From: Amborella trichopoda | Lineage: Eukaryota > Streptophyta > Magnoliopsida > Amborellales > Amborellaceae | Assembly: GCF_000471905.2 (NCBI RefSeq) | Contig: NW_006499776.1 | Coordinates: 3,646,414-3,710,413 of the forward strand | DNA: 64,000 nucleotides | Direction: 5' to 3' | Translations under genes and position numbers: made by a program | The notes under the pieces: model-generated | Database searches by the model: none | Told to the model about the DNA's origin: nothing | The model's input: only the letters and a program-made list of their open reading frames with translations | Shown: positions 1 to 12,090 of the stretch, piece after piece | Layout of the letters: every line of letters begins with the position of its first letter | Numbering within the stretch: position 1 is the stretch's first letter

Positions 1-2345
1 AGGTGGAATGGAGTATAATACACTAGCTTGATGTGAGAAGATGAAGGAAAAACAAGGGTATGAGGGGACGACAAGGTAAAAAGTGGAGATTGGATGAAAT
101 AAACAAAACTGAAACGAAATGGAGTAAAACGAAACGAAACGAAACGAGAGAGACGGAAAGAAAGGAGGACGAGATAGAGAAGAAACGGTGAGATGAGTTT
201 TAGAGAGAGAAAGTGGGAGGCTGTGTGAGAGAGAGTGCTCACTTGGGTTTATGTGGGAAGATTGGGCGAAAACGAAAATCACGAAAAGTTCACTTGAAAA
301 GAAAACAACGAAAAGGGGAGAGTGAGTGTTTCTTTTGTGGGTTCTAAAGAGAGAAAACGAGAGGTTTTAGAGGGAAGTTCGTGGAGGGCTGGAGGAAGAC
401 ATAGAGATCAGTGAGAAGATTAAAGAGCAGGGAGAGAAGTGGGGCGACTGAGATAGAGCAACAGAAAGGCTGCAATGGAGTGAGGTGACGAAGAATATGG
501 TAGCGTCAAAGAGGCTAAGAGCAGGGAACAGTGAGCGAGAGAGATGGAGCTAGTGGGTGAGCGGAAGTGAAAAAGAGAGAAGCAGGCTGGTGCTGATTGT
601 CACAGGTGAACGAAAGAGGCTGGCCGCAGCAAAGAAGATGGAGAAGAAAGAGGGCGGAGATGGTAGTGACAGGAACTGGAGGAGAAGGCTGAGAGAGACA
701 GCTGAGGGAAAGTGGCGGAGGTGGCTGAGATGAGGGCGAAGAATGGTAGAAATGGGGTGAGAGAGAGCAGCTATGTGGGAGAGAGGGCAACAGTGGGTTT
801 TTGCTATTGAATTTAGAGAGACAACAGGCAGCAAGGTTGCTGTGAGCTGGCGGATATGGCAGGTGCAGGAAGAAGAAAGAAAGATGGTCGAGGATGGGAG
901 GAAAGGGGCAGCATCCAGCTGCCGTCTGATGCGAGAGAGGCAGAGAAGAGGGGAAGCCTGATCGCAGGCAGTTGAGGTGAAGGTGGGAAGGCAAGAACAT
1001 GGTGAATGGCGGAGGTTGGACACAACTGGGGGAAGTCACAGGCGGTTGTCGTTTTTTAGAGAGAGAAAAGGCAACTGCAGCAGGGTGGAGGAAATGGAGG
1101 TGGTGGAGATGTGGCGAAAGAAAGTCCACTACTGAGTTTAGAGTGAGAGAAAACATTGTACGACAATAGGGAAAAATAGGTGAAAGCCCACTACTGAGTT
1201 TAGAGTGAGAGAAAACACTACACGACAATAGGGAAAAATAGGTTGCGCACGGTGTTGGGGAAGATGGGTTACACACGATGATGGGGGAGATAGGTGCACA
1301 CGGTGTTAACACGAAGATGGAGGAGATAGGTGCACACGGTGTTAGGCAAGATGGGTCACACGACGATAAGGTGAAGTTTACACATGACGCTGAGGTTTGT
1401 AGTGCGCACGATGATAGGTAAGATGGGTCCACACGGAATTAAGGTAAAGTGCGCATACGGGGCTGGGGTTTGTTGCGCACACGGCGATAGGTAAGATAGG
1501 TAAGATGGGTGCACACTCCAATAGGTAAAGGTTCACGTGCGGCGAGAGGTAGAGGTTCACGTGCAGCGATAGGTTGTGTTCACGCGCGGTGATGGGATTA
1601 TACTCACTCGCGGTGTTAAAGGAAGAAATATTTGAGGCATAAATATTTGGGGCATGGTAGTTTCACGAAACCACGGACTGTGAGTGGGAAAAGGGAGACA
1701 CGAGGGTGCACCAAGAAAGGGGAATGTGAGGGAAGAGGGAAAAAAGAAGGGAAAAGAGAATGGACAGGAGGGACCATCAGGCAAAGGAAGGAAAAGGTGG
1801 ACCCAAGGGTGCACAGGGATCTGGTGGTCATGCAAGGAATAAAAGGGAAAGAAAAAAGAAAATGGGTGGTCATGCTGGACCACAAGGAGGGAAAGGGGAA
1901 TGTTATGGTCATGAGGGACCATAGGGAGGAGAGAAGAGAGAGATCATGGTCAAGCGAGACCATAAGGGAAGGAAAGATGGAAGAAGAGAAGAAGAGTGAA
2001 ACACAGACAGCGATGGGCTTCCACCGTCTGTGAAGGAGGAGAGAGAAAGAGAAGAGAGAGATGACATAGAGGGTGACTGTACCTACCGCTCATGTAGGCT
2101 ACGAGGCCTGCCGAAGGGACTCAGACCATCATTTTAGTCATCAGAAGAATGAGAAAGGAGAGAAAGAGAGAGAGATGACAGAGACGGTGACTGTTCCTAC
2201 CGCTCGTGCAGACTACGAGGCCTACCGCCTAAGAAGGGACTCAGACCATCATCTCAGTCATGAGAAGAATGATAAGAGAGAGAAAGAGACATAGAAAGAA
2301 GAAGAAATAGGAGAGACAAAGAGGAGAGAGGAGAGAGGAGAGAGA
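1..2345. repeat. GA-rich tract with several short tandem repeats
   Basis: The plus strand is strongly purine-rich (GAGAGA, GGAAAG). Inside it are an adjacent duplication of about 62 bp (1127-1250), a loose array of about 27-33 bp units containing CACACGG and GATAGGTAAGATGGG (1245-1620), GGGACCAT-type repeats (1750-1980) and a unit of about 115 bp present twice (2072-2290, each with CTACGAGGCCT). Long reading frames here are low-complexity Ser/Pro/Leu or Glu/Arg/Lys strings and I do not regard them as genes. Confidence 0.75.
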
Positions 2346-2442
2346 TGAGAGAGATTTACTTTAAGCCCAAAGGTACCAACACAAAATTTCTCTCTCCTTC
2401 CTCTCTCTCAAAACGTGACCCAACAATGAAAAAGATGGAAAT

Positions 2443-2495
2443 TTTATTAAGCAAAGGGGGGTCCATGTACAATGATCGTACATGATATATATAGA
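2443..2495 (-). promoter_or_regulatory. LTR core promoter and poly(A) signal
   Basis: A minus-strand TATA box (CTATATATATC) lies at about 2485-2495, and a minus-strand AATAAA lies about 40 bases downstream at 2443-2448. The same pair recurs in other LTRs of the window, which fixes the reading direction of the family. Confidence 0.6.
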
Positions 2496-4062
2496 GTTTT
2501 CCTCAAACATTGGTGGATTAATCAAAATTACACCTAATTGCTAAAAATTAAGATTTTATTGAATTAAATAAAATAAGAAAATAGGGTGCAAAATGACTGA
2601 TTTGCCGCTTCCTAACAATTGTTGAATTTCCAAAACAGTCCCTATTGCTGCCCTACAACGTGCGTAATGTTTCATAGATGATCTGGAGTTGCTCTAGTAC
2701 CCGTTTGTCAGAAAGATGATTGTTTTCTTATACTCGGCATGATGATCGATTTGATACCAACTTCGAGCTATGGATCGTGTTTTTAAGCCACAATTATGTG
2801 ACTTGAAATTTGGATGAATCTTGCAAACTTCAGATCGATAGTGCGCTTGTTTCTTGATGTTTTTCCATGATTTATTCATTGGATCACATTGAGCATGCCG
2901 TCACGATCGAGTGGCAACAAACACAGCTTGATTTCATGCCGGACGAAGATTTCGCAACTTTTGAGTTTTGGCCGGAATCTAGAATTTCGGTGCCAGAGTT
3001 TATAGCCACTTCATCAGCTTCATGTGCAAAATATGGCCGTTTATCATGCACAGGGTTCGGACCAGTGACAACCATGGACGTTACGCACACGATGCAACTG
3101 GTTTTATGTCAATCGGGTTCGCGAGAGCCATGATTTAGCCGCTCGAGCGAGGGGTGTCGCTGCTGATTTTTCTGCAACTTTCTTTATGGATTGGCATGTT
3201 CTCTCTAGCTTTTCTCCTTGTTAGGGCGTCGGCACGGGACGTGCCATGTATCGAAACGCTTGTCTCGACGAGATGGACACGATCCAACAAGTTTGAGCAC
3301 AATCCAACCTTAGACGAGTGAGATATGGGAATTCCAAGTCACTGTTCATGACTGCCCCTTTTAATGGCGTTTAGCTGCAGGGTGGCTGCACAGAAATAGT
3401 GTGCGGCTCCTCCTGTTTTGATCCTTTACCAATAACGTCTTCCTGGAGTTTCCGTTTAAGCTAAAATTTGACCCCCGAGGGTTTTCAACAGTGCTAGATC
3501 CAATGACGATGGTCCCATAGAATTTGATGCTCCGAAAGTAGGGTTTCAGTTATAGGGGTCCGTTTCAGGGTGCTAGAGGTTGATTCTGTTGGAACTAATT
3601 CTCAGTCTGCACTTCCTTAGATATATCGAATTGCGACGAAATTGGGCAGGAGATATTTAGAAGTTTTGATGAAGATCTTGACCAGTTCTAGGGCCATTCT
3701 ATGACTGTCAAAATTTCCACTATTTGTCAGGCTTTATTGACCGACTTCTCCGTTTTATTCTGCATCGGGGACCCATGGTGCTGAAAAATGTCTTCAAACA
3801 GTAGTCTCTAGAGCCAATTAGAGGTTTTGCATATCGCTTCAAAACATCTCAAGGAGTTCTCGCCTGAGACCAAGAGCTATGACGGGCTTGAAGTTAATCC
3901 ACCTCGAATGAAGGCCTAAGGCCCTCATGATTGGACTATTTACAGTAAGCCATCTCATCAAATAATGAGAAAAATGGATTATGAGGCTTTGTCCAATCAA
4001 ACATTAAGGGGTGAAGAAGCAATTGCTCCCCCATTCGAGATCATTGAAGCCACAACAGCTTT

Positions 4063-7000
4063 TCATAAGACAAAACAAGGCCTAAGGAATTCTGCCTTGA
4101 CCCCTTGAGACAATAAACATTTTGAGAGGTGCTCAGGCCCAAAAAGAGCAAATGAGGTGCAACGAAGTAAAAGAAGAATGAATTCATGCAGTAAAATTAG
4201 CCAAAAAAAAAGAGGGGGCATTTCATTCATAAATTCAGAATTTTTACAAGTGCTAGCAAAGAAAGGACACCCTAAAAAATGATCAATAATCTTATTCATC
4301 GCTGCTCTGAATACTGCAGAAGAATCCTTAGCATGTTGAATACGCTCCTTTAGCTCAACCACCATTTGAGCCTCCTGCTCCATAGAGGCACTTTCTGAAT
4401 CGATGGTGCGAGTGAGTTCTGATAGGTCCTCAGCCAAAGAAACATCCAAGGCCCTTCTCTGAACCATTTTCCCTTGAAGAGAAATAAACTAGGCCTTCAG
4501 TTTTTGAATCTCCTCCCTTATGCCCATCATCCTATTGAAGCAAGCTCTCCCCTCCATCTTGAGATCAAGATGATGGGCAATCATAGTGGCCTTCTTCTGA
4601 GCACGTGCATCTATTCCCTCTCGCCGGCATGAGATTGATTCCTCTAAGGAAGCCCGATTGTTGATCTCAGCCTCTTGGTGCAACTTTCAGCTTTCCAACT
4701 CATCTAAAGTAGCATTAAAATTAGAAAGGACTTCTAACGCATTCCCCAAAATGCTAGTCGCAGCAGCAAATTCCCTGAGTTTGACTATTGCCTCGCCCAG
4801 CTCAGTGAGAGGTGCACGAAGCATGCCAAGAATTATTCCAGAAACTTCGCTAAAAATAGGTTTGGATGGTAATACTGGGTACACCGCCACTGATGGAGTT
4901 TCGGTTTCGAGGGCTGAGCTCGAAAGAATGACAGCCATGTGAGTCACTGACTCTTCTGGAGAAATTGTGAATCCCAAAGCCTCGGGCACCTCAGATTCAG
5001 AAGCATCCCCAACCTCGACCTGCCTAGTCTCCTCAGGGCCCACTTTTTCACCATCACCTGCTAGGGCTACCATTCTGGTCTCAGTGTGCTCCGAAACAAT
5101 CCCCTCCCCTTGTCTCTTACCCTCGACCATAGCCTCAACAACTTCAGGCTCGGCCATGGCCTCTTCCACATGGCCTGCATCCTCTATAGCCAAACCTTCT
5201 GCAACGAAAAGCTCAACTCCTTCATCTTCCTAACCCATGCACTATATAGAGCATTAGTCTCTTGATGCTCAAGAGCCTTGCTAACCAAAGGCCCCTCTTC
5301 AAGAAAGATGTCTGGGCTCTCATCATCCATTACCTTAGCCCCTGTCTCAGCTGGGGCAGTAATTTCCTGAGGGTTAGAGGCCATGACAGTGTTAGGTTCC
5401 CCCTCTTGAGCAATGATTTCAGGGCCTTCAGCCTCATTGATCTCCATGGGAACTGGATCTGGCACAGGTACCACACCATGTTTTGGAGTCACCTCTCGAT
5501 CAGAAGCAATGGTAATAGGCTCAGAGGGGCTAGATTCATTCACATCGGTCTCTGAAGAGGTAGAAAACAGTTCAGGAGAGGCATAAGATGATCGAGAAAG
5601 CGTAGAAGGTGACACTGAGGGAGCAACTAATGAATCATAGGAGGAAGAGCTACCTCCTGATTCCAAAATCACAAGAAGTTTGACACCCCTATGTCTTCAA
5701 GCAGGTCTAGCCTGAGCCGGTGCATGGGTACCGGTAAGGGTAGAACATTTCCTTTTCTTCCCTCCTATTGGAGGTGGAGCAGCTGCTTTAGAACTCCCTC
5801 CTTGATAAGGGCCCACAACAAGTCTACTGTGAGAACCACTCCCAATCAATGCGTTCAAGTCTTGGATTTGACCTGGGACCTTTCGGCCCTCCTTCCATTC
5901 AAATATGGAGCTGAGTTTACCAAAATTGCTTCCAGTCTTTTTCTTCATGGCAAGAAATTGCAGCGAAGTGTCATCCTTCGCTATCGCTCGAGGAATCCCA
6001 AGAGCTTGCCAATTCAAGGGATAACCCTAGTCAAAAATATCGCCAAAAGCAAGAGCGTTGACTATCCTCCTTTGTCTAACCTCTTGACACCAATTTGCAG
6101 TTTTCCCCTCTCCAGGTGTGATTAGCCTCCCAGTATCCCGAGCTGGTAAACCTCCACCAGCGAGCATAGACCTCAATCACCTGGACCCTTCTTCCAAAAC
6201 GGGGTAGAACATACTTGCTAATCTCTGTCGCCTCCAAACATGTGGACCATGAGGTCCGTATATGCTCTGGCAACCATCATTCTCGAAGAGTCTCAAGCTC
6301 TTTCTTTTTCCCGGTCTTTACTCTATCGCAGTGCTTTTCGAAGAACACAGAGAAAGCGCAGCTCTGATGAAGCCCATGCTGATGGGCGAAGCGATGTGGG
6401 AAGTACTCTTCCAGTTTGGCACAGTACGGGGTTCGAAAGGACAAAACCCCCCCTCCAACGCTCAACATGAACATGGCTCCCTGATAGTCATGGGAGCGCT
6501 GTCCAACTCCTTCCCCAATTCATCAATAAAAGCGCGGTCTGTAAAACTCCCAATGGGAAATGGGACCCGCCTCATATTTGAGGAGTCATTCCCAAACAAA
6601 ATTTTGAGCCTCCCCTGGGCTATGAAAGATAGACTTTTTATCAGCAATTCTCATCAAGAAGGGGCACATATTCTCCCCCGAGCCCTTACTTCTGTCATAG
6701 CTGGAAGGGAAATAGGCCCCTAGCCATCCAAACATGTAATGGATGGGGAATGGAGTCTTAAAATCTCCAGGAAGGGCTTCTCCCCCGACAATGCCATTTC
6801 TCCCCTCTTTGCGTTTGTAGGCTTTCCCAGGGAGATGGTCCCCAGCTTTCCCCGGGAGATGGTCCCCAGCCAGTGGTAGATGTTGCATAGGGCTGGTTGA
6901 GCGAGACTGTACTGGCGTACCCCCACCATTTCGTAAGCTACATAGAGTGTCCCTGGTCGAATGTCATTTGCCCCTCCACGAATAATGAAATTGCATAAGA

Positions 7001-7886
7001 ATAAGGCTAGGTAAGTGGCCAAGAAGACAGAGTTGTCATTGGTCTCAGGTTGATAGATGGGAGGCGTCTCCTTAACAACTACCTTCCCCTTTCTTGTTGA
7101 AGATCCTCGGCCACCTTCAAGGTATTCCCCTCAAAATAATTCACCCATTTAGTGAAGGTCACCCGACCATTGCTAGTCTTGGAATGAAGAAACTGGTGTA
7201 TCTCGAAAACTTTCTGAAGACTGGCAGGCAGTTCCTCTCTCCCTAGCCAAGCACTACCAAAGATGATAAAGTTATGAGGCACGAACTTGTCATACATGGC
7301 CCTGATCAGTGGAAGGTCACCAATAAAATGAAGATCCAACAAGGAGATCCTTGCCGGAGCCATGTGTTGCTAACGTGAATCCATGTCTTCAGCAGAACCT
7401 TGACAGTAATGGAGCATCGATCATAATAGCTAGCTGAGCACTGAACTGCTGCTAGTAGAGAACCACGCTCCAAAATGCTTCTGTGTGACCCTAGCACCTT
7501 GATGGTCTAGAAAGAGTACCCTTTTAAACATTGGTGCTCCCCCTGCATATGAAGATCGGCAAAAGCCCACATTAGCCCCTTGGTTTTCACCATTCTCTTC
7601 CCCAAAGTGGCTAAATTGGCAATGGAGGCCACATTCTTATGCATGCAATGAAGAAGGGGTACTCCTTCTTCGTTACTGATATTTCCGTCATCGTCGTCCT
7701 GAACTTGAAATGAACAGGGTCAGTAACAATGGTGATGCTGGGAAGCCACTCTTCCCTGCACAACGCATCAATGAGCCAAATGGGCTCGCCCCTCACTGGA
7801 CTCTCACTAGTAAATTCACTGGTGCTGACCTCTCCTCCCCTTGGATGGTTCCTCACATTAGGGATCATGTGAGAAGGCTTGACCAT
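4063..7886 (-). pseudogene. Plant mobile domain (PMD) reading frame, fossil
   Basis: The minus strand carries a broken protein-coding region homologous, piece by piece, to the plus-strand region 53322-56240. The N-terminal part begins near 7886 (MVKPSHMIPNV). A middle part at about 7022-6720 reads TYLALFLCNF and then YSLAQPALCNIYHWL, which resembles the plant mobile domain pattern of a hydrophobic FLA-x-FLSKF segment followed by LA-x-LYLGSLY. Further on there is a Ser-rich stretch (5672-5560, GGSSSSYDSL), a long acidic Glu/Pro/Val-rich region (5550-4690) and a coiled-coil-like tail (4683-4300). PMD proteins are known in plants both as host genes and as passengers of transposons. It carries several breaks and is not expected to make a protein. 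The family call rests on pattern recognition only. Confidence 0.6.
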
Positions 7887-7934
7887 CTTATGAAGCTAAA
7901 AGACTCACTTCTGCATGTAAATCACTTGGGCGCA

Positions 7935-8220
7935 GACTAGTGCTAGTTGTGTTTGCTAAAACCCACTGCCAGTTGTGTTCTTAGAAGCCCAATGTCGACT
8001 GTATGCATTAACGCCTAACGTCAACTGTGTTCGCCAATGCCTAGCACCAGCTGTGGTTAACAACGCTTAGTGCCAGCTGTGTTCACTAAGGCCTAGCACC
8101 GGCTGTGTTCGCAAATGCCTAGGTCCGACTGTGTTCGCTAACGCCTAACGCCGGTTGTGTTCACCAACACCTAGTGCCGGCTGTGTTCGCCAACGCTTAA
8201 CGCCGACTGTGTTTTCAAAG
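7935..8220. repeat. 26-bp tandem array next to the PMD frame
   Basis: About ten head-to-tail copies of a 26-bp unit containing TGTGTTCGCTAACGC and GCCGG are seen. The reverse complement matches the array at 53030-53280, which lies in the same position just upstream of the other PMD frame. Confidence 0.8.
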
Positions 8221-8985
8221 GATTATCGTCGCTTGGGTTCAAATCTCCTGCACGTGCTACAGATTCTACACGTGTCACCTGGAGGCCCGCCACGACTGCC
8301 ACAATGACGTGGCCTGATGCATGCCCTCTCAAGTGTGGACTGATAGCTGATCACTTATCAGTGACCCTTCGTCTCCAAGCGACTGCTCGCCTCCCCGTGA
8401 CCTCTCAATTTCCCACCTAAAAACTCCCCCTCTCCTATCGAAAACCAACTGCGAAACTTTTCCTTTTCCTGCACCTTGCTAGAAGACCACCAAAAACAAA
8501 TGAAAATCCCCAAGCAGCCCCTTGCTGTGACCTTCGCCTTTTTTCCCCTTCTGTGTTCGCACCGGCTGCATCCAAGCTATGACTCATGTTTCCCAGTTGA
8601 GTTGCATCCAGGCCACGACTAGTCATCCCCAATGGAGTCAGGAGTAGGCTACTGTTTCTCATCCTTAGTAGGAACTACACCCGTAATGCAGCCCATTGAT
8701 TCCCAACAGAGTTAAGATCATGCTTACCCATTTAATCCCCTATGGGTCGGTCTTGCACCAAGCCGTGTTATCCCCGGGAGTCAGGTTACTTTCAATGAGC
8801 TTATTCTCCATGGAGTTCCATCTTTCATCTTAGGAAGTCATATTTGTCCCCTAAATACCTAGTGAAGTCTGCTTCCCATCTAAAACCCCTGCTATCATGC
8901 CATCCCTAGGGAGTCAAATTACTATTCACAGACTTATTCCCCATGAAGCTCCACCGATATGGTGGCCCATACACTGGTTTGTGTT
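8220..8985. other. Reversed 3' internal block, no gene seen
   Basis: This stretch matches, in reverse complement and with many differences, parts of the blocks at 51420-52300 and 15470-15900 (for example the words around TCCCCAATGGAGTCAGGAG). No reading frame is convincing. The TATA motif seen in the plus-oriented copies is not obvious here. Confidence 0.5.
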
Positions 8986-9659
8986 GCATGACCTTAAAAT
9001 GCACAGCCATAGTCCGTGATGCATGACCTTAAACTATACTCATGCTGCATGACCTTAAATTGCACAGCCATGGTTTGTGCTACATGACCTTAAACTGTAC
9101 AACATTGGTCTGTGCTGTATGACCTTAAGCTGCACAGCAAAGGTTCGTGCTGCATAAACTTAAACTACACAACCATGGTCCGTGCTGCATGAGCTTAAAC
9201 TGCACAACCATGGTCCAAACAATATGACCTTAAACTGTAACGGAGGTCTAGTTATACGACCTTAAACGACATGGTCCTAGTTGAAGGACTTTATACTACA
9301 GAGTCATGGTCCAAGCTATATGACCTTGAAACTACAGTACACATCTTGACTGTAAGAAGATAAAAGGTTTAGCACCATGGTCCTAGCTATATGCTTTAAA
9401 CTGTAGTGGAGGTGTAGTTGCACGACCTTAAACAACATGGTCGTAGTTGCAAGACTTTAAACCGCACACCCACGGTCCAAGCAATATAACCCTAAACCAT
9501 ATTGCACGTCTTGGCCACATGACGTTAAAACCATATTGCCATCTCCCCAAAGTGAGTCAAAATCACCACCATACTCACTCCATGGCCTCCACAGAGTGCC
9601 ATTCATTACCACCACGGTCCAGTTATATGACCTTAAAATGTAGTGCACGTCTTGGCCAC
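8985..9659. repeat. TTTAAGGTCAT tandem repeats, reversed
   Basis: Loose tandem units of roughly 30-45 bp are built around ATGACCTTAAAC and CATGGTCC. These are the reverse complement of the arrays at about 14500-15450, 34300-35115 and 50540-51420. Confidence 0.75.
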
Positions 9660-10427
9660 TGGTTAGGTGCATCGATCTCGCCTACCTGGATCTAGGTAAT
9701 GGGTGACATGTGTCTTGGGTTTGGATGACCCAGGACCTGAGACCGCTCTCTCAAAAACCTCGTTCACATAATAAGGGCAGGTGTCCAACTGGGGAGAGAT
9801 GAGTTGAATATGAGGTGGGGACCAACCTCACCTGGGACTTACTTGGGCGGACTCGCGCTGGTGCCCGCTAAATCACAACGGAAAGCCCCCCAGCTGCTTC
9901 AGCTAGCTCAGAATCACCTCCCTTGACCTGTAATCTCCTTGTTTTCTACACAACACTATCATGGTTAACTTGCAAGACAAGTGGGTCGAAGGACCCACCC
10001 TTGTCTTAGGGCTATGCACATTCGTGAGAAGTTAGGGTGATGAAGAAGGGAGTTTGAATAAAGAGACAAAAGGGAAGAGGACTTGATGAAGGGATGAGAC
10101 TAGCACAATAGATGGATCAGTGACCAACTCAGAGTGGTAGCAAGACGGACATAGTACTCAAGACTAGCACGACAACAATACTACTCAAAACTGAGGACGA
10201 TATGCGTGTCATATTCTGCTATGGCAGCAAGACGGGCATGGTACTCAGGATCAATAAGACAACAATACTGCTCGACATCCAGACTACTATGGTAGCGCTA
10301 GATAGAGTCTACCCTCAGTCAAGTGAGAAGAGAAGAGAATAAAGACAAGGTGCGAGACGACGAAGAGATGGGGTCCTGACGACGTTAGACATCGCCACTC
10401 ACAACCGTGGAGTAACAGTGTCATAGA
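9660..10427 (-). mobile_element. LTR fragment (U5 end)
   Basis: It begins with TGGTTAGGTGC, the plus-strand LTR start of the family, and is similar to 10428-11100 but clearly more diverged, with the same GATCTCGCC and GAATCACCTCCCTTG landmarks. It runs directly into the next LTR at 10428, so only the first part of this LTR is present. Confidence 0.65.
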
Positions 10428-11214
10428 TGGTTAGGTGCCTCGATCTCGCCCTTCGGATCCTTTTGGGATTGGGCAGCACGTGTCTCTGGTTTTTAGGGAA
10501 GATGCGGGACATTTTTAAGATCGCACTCTCAGGAACCCTATTCGAAGATGAGGGCATGTGTTCCCAATCGGTGAGAGACGAATTTATAGGTGGGTTCGGG
10601 ACTTACCCGGGCTGACTCACATGGGGGCCCTCTTAGATCACGAAGAAAGCACCTTTGTAATAAAATTGGTTCGGAATCGCCTCCCTTGGCTAGTATTCTT
10701 CTTGTTTTTTGCTTTTCTGCAGTCACACACATATAAGGCAAAGGTTATAAAACAAGTAGGTCAAACCTCACCCTTTTCCTCATTGATGAACGTAGACAAG
10801 CATGCGCTTTCAAAAAGAAGAAGAGAAGAAAGACGGGGGAGAGAAGAATTTCGACTAAGTGAGAGGATCAAAGCGGTGATTAGGCTAATGGATCAGAGGC
10901 TTGACGTGGTAGCAAAGCGGGCTCGGTAACTAAGACCGGCTCACAGGATTACTACTAGATGTCGTTACCAATACCGACTAGCTAGGTACAATGGTCAGTC
11001 TGTCATGGAAATAACGCAGGCCAAGTAACCCTGGCACAACAACATTGCGGCAGGATGACAGGACTACCATGAGAGGATAATCTCAATCCCTCTTAGTAGA
11101 ACGAAAGAGTAGTAGAATTGAGGTTATGAGGAGAGAATAAGAAGACAAGAAGGGAAAAAAAGAAGGAGGAAGAAGGAAGGAAGGTGCAATTGGGGTTAAA
11201 CATTGTTGACTGTA

Positions 11215-11850
11215 TTTAGGAGGAAGAGAGAGAAAACCAGTCGGCACTAGGCTTCACCGATATATAAGAGAAGAGAGAGAAAACCAGTTGGTGCTGAATC
11301 TCACCGATTGACAGAAGAAGAGAGAGAAAACCAGTAGGCGTTAGGTCTCGCTGACTGACAGAAGAAGAGGGAGAAAACTAGTCGGTGCTAGGTCTTGTTG
11401 TCTGATAGAAGAAGAGAGAGAAAATAAGTCGGTGTTAAATGTCGTCGATTGACAGAAGAAGAGAGACAAAACCAGTCAGTGTTAGGTCTCATCGACTAAC
11501 AAAAGAAGAGAGAGAAGACCAGTCAGTGCTAAGCTTCACCGATTAATAGATAAAAAGAGAGGAGAGAGAAAACCAGTCGATGCTGTCTCACCGATTGACA
11601 AACAAAAGGAGAGAGAGAACCAGTCGGTGCTAGGTCTTGTTGATTGATAAAAGAGGAGAGAGAAGAAGAAAGAGTAGATTAGTCGGTGCTAGGCTTCATC
11701 GATAAACAAATAGAAGGAGAGGAGAGAGAAAACCAATCGACATTTGGACTTACCGACTGACAGACAAAAGGAGAGAGAAAACAAATCGGTGTTAAGTTTC
11801 ATCAACTGATAGAGGAAGGAGAAAACCAATGGGCGCTAAGCCTCGCCATT
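11215..11850. repeat. Hairpin repeat array in LTR (about 45-50 bp unit)
   Basis: About a dozen degenerate units follow one another, each with a CAGTCGGTGCTAGG-like half, a CACCGACTGA-like half and GAAGAGAGAGAAAA as spacer. The two halves are complementary and could form a stem of about 8 bp with an 8-base loop. Confidence 0.85.
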
Positions 11851-12026
11851 TGCATTAGAAGAGGACAGATGGAGATAGAGACGAGAAGAAGAGAGAGAAA
11901 GGGATAAAGATGAGAAGGAGAGGAGAGAGAAAGAGAGGAGGAGAGAGAAAGTTACCTACCCGTAGGGTACCGACCCTTTTCTTGTCTCTCCTCTCTCCCT
12001 CTCCAAACTCAAGCAGGAATGGAAAT

Positions 12027-12090
12027 TTTATTGAATCAATAAAAAAATGAACCAAAGTCCTTTATAATTTAGCTTTGCAGGTTTATATAA
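12027..12090 (-). promoter_or_regulatory. LTR core promoter and poly(A) signal
   Basis: TATATAAA on the minus strand lies within 12081-12090 and AATAAA at 12027-12032. The spacing agrees with a short R region between TATA box and poly(A) signal. Confidence 0.65.

Larger units (their letters stand above)
1..3800 (-). mobile_element. LTR of Tat-like Ty3/gypsy element (left edge outside window)
   Basis: This is the leftmost copy of the family LTR, read on the minus strand. Its plus-strand right end is TTCAAACA at 3800, the same terminus as the LTRs ending at 13390 and 31959. The part from about 2350 to 3800 follows the other LTRs by eye, including the motif around the minus-strand TATA box, but is clearly diverged. 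The part from 1 to 2345 is a GA-rich tract in the place of the U5 repeats of the other copies and differs from them in detail, so it may be another subfamily. The left terminus is not in the window. Confidence 0.7.
3801..9659. mobile_element. PMD module lying in reverse orientation between two LTR edges
   Basis: This segment sits between the LTR terminus at 3800 and the LTR terminus at 9660. Read on the minus strand it contains, in order, TTTAAGGTCAT-type repeats (9659-8985), a block like the 3' internal region of element C (about 8990-8440), a 26-bp array (8220-7935) and a PMD reading frame (7886-4063). Element C shows the same order on the plus strand. The segment is therefore inverted relative to its LTRs when compared with C. 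No gag, pol or primer-binding site was seen here. From 3801 to 4060 I see only what appears to be the 3' flank of the PMD frame. Confidence 0.6.

Noticed and set aside
515-1432. A 305-residue minus-strand open frame
   Set aside because: It lies across a GA-rich tract and reads as Ser/Pro/Leu/His low-complexity sequence with no domain. Overlapping frames on both strands are open for the same reason.
4063-7886. An intact host PMD gene
   Set aside because: The region has several breaks, lies between LTR termini, and has a homologue within element C, so it is a transposon part.
8232-8256. GGTTCAAATC, similar to a tRNA B box
   Set aside because: The flanking bases do not form a T-arm stem and no D-arm, anticodon arm or acceptor stem is found upstream.
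3801-9659. A pair of terminal inverted repeats typical of a DNA transposon
   Set aside because: The boundaries are LTR termini in direct, not inverted, arrangement, and no transposase was seen.
11215-11850. CRISPR-like regular repeats
   Set aside because: The parts between repeats are themselves repeated GAAGAGAGAGA sequence, the repeats are degenerate, and the setting is a plant LTR.
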